From Streptomyces sp. CT34 (GTDB lineage: Bacteria > Actinomycetota > Actinomycetes > Streptomycetales > Streptomycetaceae), in assembly GCF_000805335.1 (NCBI RefSeq), contig NZ_KN708638.1:5285884-5349883 (forward strand): DNA of 64,000 nt, written 5' to 3'. A program made the position numbers and the translations under genes. Numbering within the stretch: position 1 is the first letter of the stretch; the number at the start of each line of letters is the position of its first letter. This document shows, piece after piece, positions 62,146-64,000 of the stretch. The notes beneath the pieces are model-generated. The model saw nothing but the letters and a program-made list of their open reading frames with translations. It was not told the DNA's origin and did not search any database.

Positions 62146-63099
62146 GTGAACACATCGGTGAACACAACGGATGTGGGTATCCGGCACCTGCGTGCCTTCC
62201 TCGCGGTCTGCGAGTCCCTGAACTTCACGCACGCCGCCGACGTACTGGGCACCAACCAGCCCAGCCTCACCCGCCGGATCAAGCGCCTCGAAGAGTCCCT
62301 CAGCACCCGGCTGTTCGACCGCACCACCCGCTCGGTGCGCCTGAGCCCCGAGGGCCGGCGTCTGCGCGACGAACTCGCCCCACTCCTTCCCCGCCTGGAA
62401 CAGGCCCTTTCCCTCCGTACGGACCGGACGGCGCCGCTCCGCTTCGGCTTCACCTGGCTGCTCCCGGACGGCTGGGTCCAGGACGCCGTCGCCCGCTTCG
62501 AGGAGGAGACCGGGGCCGAGGTCGAACTCGTACGCCGCGACGAGCGGTACGCGGGCGTCGACCGCGGCACGGTCGATGTGGCCCTGCTGCGCGGCACCGT
62601 GGACACCACCGGCCTGCGCGTGGTCCCTCTCCAGTCCGAACGCCAGGTCGCAGCCGTCCCCTCCACGTCGCCCCTCGCCCGCGCCACCGGCCTGAGCCCC
62701 GGGATGCTCGCCCCGCATCCCTTGGTGGTCAACACGACGTGCGGACCCGCCCAGTTCGACGAGACCCACGGGGGTCATGAGGGCTCCGGGGGCCCCGAGG
62801 GGCACCGCTCCTCCCCCCTCATCCCCTGCAAGAACTTCGACGAACTTCTCGAACTGGTCGCCGCCGGCAAGGGCAACGGCATCGTCCCCGAACCGGCCCT
62901 CCGCCGCCGTCTGCACCCCGCCGTACGCTTCGTCCCCCTCACGGGCGCCCCCCAGGTACCCGTCTCGATGGCCTGCCCCCTGCAGGGCTGCCACCCTCTC
63001 GCCCAGCGCTTCACCGTCGCCGTCAAGGAAGCCCTGGCGGAACACAGCCGCGGGCAGACACCACCGTTCTACCCGCTCCGCGCGCGGGCTGTGGCCTGA
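62146..63099 (+). CDS. LysR-family transcriptional regulator, 317 aa
   Basis: GTG 62146 lies six bases after AAGGAG (GTG 62143 is possible). The N-terminal LysR HTH is clear: IRHLRAFLAVCESLNFTHAA, DVLGTNQPSLTRRIKRLEES, LSTRLFDRTTRSVRLSPEGR. The ligand-binding domain follows (LRFGFTWLLPDGWVQDAVAR, DVALLRGTVDTTGLRVVPLQ, KGNGIVPEPALRRRL). It lies 44 bp upstream of serB on the same strand. The arrangement is not the usual divergent one, so the target genes are uncertain. Confidence 0.88.
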   Translation: MNTSVNTTDVGIRHLRAFLAVCESLNFTHAADVLGTNQPSLTRRIKRLEESLSTRLFDRTTRSVRLSPEGRRLRDELAPLLPRLEQALSLRTDRTAPLRFGFTWLLPDGWVQDAVARFEEETGAEVELVRRDERYAGVDRGTVDVALLRGTVDTTGLRVVPLQSERQVAAVPSTSPLARATGLSPGMLAPHPLVVNTTCGPAQFDETHGGHEGSGGPEGHRSSPLIPCKNFDELLELVAAGKGNGIVPEPALRRRLHPAVRFVPLTGAPQVPVSMACPLQGCHPLAQRFTVAVKEALAEHSRGQTPPFYPLRARAVA

Positions 63100-63143
63100 G
63101 CCGGCCCTCTGCCTCCCCGCCAGCTGAAAGGACCTCCCACACC

Positions 63144-64000
63144 ATGCCGGATACCAACAGCAGCCCCGACACCCTGTATGTCACGGTCCATGGCCCGCAC
63201 CATCCCGTCCGTCACCCCGACTTCGACCCCGACGGTCACCCCGATCGCCACGCCCCTCGTCAACGCGACCTCATCGGCAGCCTGTTCAGCCAGCTCGCCC
63301 GCTTCGACGCCACCGTTCTGGACGTGGAGCAGGTCCAGCTGCGCGGCCGCCTCGCCCTGTGTGCCCAGTTCGCCACCCCGTCCCGCACCACCGTGACTGA
63401 GGACGAACTCCAGTCCGCCGTACGGCAATGGGCCACCACCCAGCAGGTCCACGCCGAACTCACCCAGGCCGCCCCCGCGCGCACGGCATCCGCCCCCACC
63501 CGTACGGCATCCCGGCGCAGCCACGTCACCGTCGTCGGCCACCCCCTCACCGCCCGCACAACTGCCGCACTGACCACGGCCATTCACGACACGGGCGGCC
63601 ACATCGAGCGCATCACCTCGCTCGCCCGCCGCCCCGTGACGGCCGTCGAATTCGATGTCACCGGCGTACGGACGGAAGCCCTGCGCAGCGCCCTGTCCGC
63701 CGGTGCCCACGACCTGGGCGTCGACCTCGCCGTCTGCGCGGCCGGGCTCTCCCGTCGGGCCCGCCGTCTGGTCGTCATGGACGTCGACTCCACCCTCATC
63801 CAGGGCGAGGTGATCGACATGCTCGCCCGGCACGCCGGCCGGGAACCCCAGGTCGCCGCCGTCACGGCCGCCGCCATGCGCGGCGAACTCGACTTCGAGG
63901 AATCGCTGCGCGCCCGCGTCGCCCACCTCGCCGGCCTGGCCGCCACCGCCCTGGACGAGGTCCGCGACGCCGTCGAACTGACCCCCGGCGCCCTCACCCT
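63144..64000 (+). CDS. serB: Phosphoserine phosphatase, N-terminal part (continues past window)
   Basis: ATG 63144 follows AAAGGACC. The N-terminal half holds two ACT-like domains typical of actinobacterial SerB2. The HAD phosphatase domain starts with VVMDVDSTLIQGEVIDMLA, in which the first Asp is the nucleophile (DxDST). The 3' end lies outside. The product catalyses the last step of serine synthesis; together with the dehydrogenase near 55 kb it could supply serine and glycine, though this may be the housekeeping copy. Confidence 0.9.
   Translation, partial: MPDTNSSPDTLYVTVHGPHHPVRHPDFDPDGHPDRHAPRQRDLIGSLFSQLARFDATVLDVEQVQLRGRLALCAQFATPSRTTVTEDELQSAVRQWATTQQVHAELTQAAPARTASAPTRTASRRSHVTVVGHPLTARTTAALTTAIHDTGGHIERITSLARRPVTAVEFDVTGVRTEALRSALSAGAHDLGVDLAVCAAGLSRRARRLVVMDVDSTLIQGEVIDMLARHAGREPQVAAVTAAAMRGELDFEESLRARVAHLAGLAATALDEVRDAVELTPGALT

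Noticed and set aside
63069-63926. A 285-codon minus-strand frame opposite serB
   Set aside because: The plus-strand frame has the DxDST phosphatase motif and ACT-like domains; the minus frame is a GC-driven shadow.

Overview
The window is high-GC actinobacterial DNA, almost certainly from a Streptomyces. The signs are codon use, an AfsA-type gamma-butyrolactone synthase with ArpA/ScbR-type receptors, rare TTA (bldA) codons in regulators, a type I-E CRISPR scrap, an Rhs toxin operon and dense IS elements. The IS load and many gene remnants suggest a chromosome arm or a large accessory replicon.

1-7.1 kb: a divergent XRE/P-loop regulator and small membrane protein, then a pile-up of transposons: a broken IS701-type element, an intact IS630 element, a decayed second IS630 element and IS5 scraps. 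Between them are a SnoaL-like gene with a 16-bp palindrome upstream and a two- to three-repeat CRISPR remnant without cas genes.

7.1-14 kb: a coherent minus-strand locus. Two tandem secreted small proteins, an ABC ATPase and a 739-aa FtsX-like permease appear to form one operon. It is followed by a GT39-like membrane glycosyltransferase, and a fragment of a second copy of that gene lies on the other side of the operon. This is my best candidate for an undescribed exported-peptide/immunity system.

14-20 kb: a WXG100-like protein, an Rhs/YD-repeat protein with a C-terminal domain resembling ADP-ribosyltransferases, and a putative immunity protein, all translationally coupled.

20-45 kb: a defence island scrambled by IS elements. 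It holds a tyrosine integrase split by an IS701-type insertion; a type I restriction-modification operon (hsdR-hsdS-hsdM plus a HEPN protein) whose hsdS is frameshifted at an 11-base C tract; a second copy of the same IS701-type element abutting an internally deleted IS630; IS481, IS110, IS3 and IS21 remnants; an unknown 450-aa gene paired with an AIPR-family protein; and a NERD-nuclease/helicase. An imperfect 45-bp direct repeat occurs at 22.71 and 33.78 kb.

46-54 kb: a gamma-butyrolactone-type signalling hub. It contains an acyltransferase-like protein lacking the nucleophilic serine, an HTH/zinc-ribbon protein, receptor-SDR and AfsA genes, and a histidine kinase / second receptor / response regulator series. 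Three near-identical operator-like sequences lie before the receptor, afsA and kinase genes. The kinase, response regulator and acyltransferase-like gene each carry an in-frame TTA codon.

54-64 kb: a 5-aminolevulinate synthase and phosphoglycerate-dehydrogenase-like pair (the first step towards C5N units of secondary metabolites), an ArsR/MFS pair, a GNAT, a Gfo/Idh oxidoreductase, a lone TnpB with a hairpin-rich 3' end, a LysR regulator and the start of serB. The hub and the ALAS genes together suggest the edge of a signal-controlled biosynthetic cluster.
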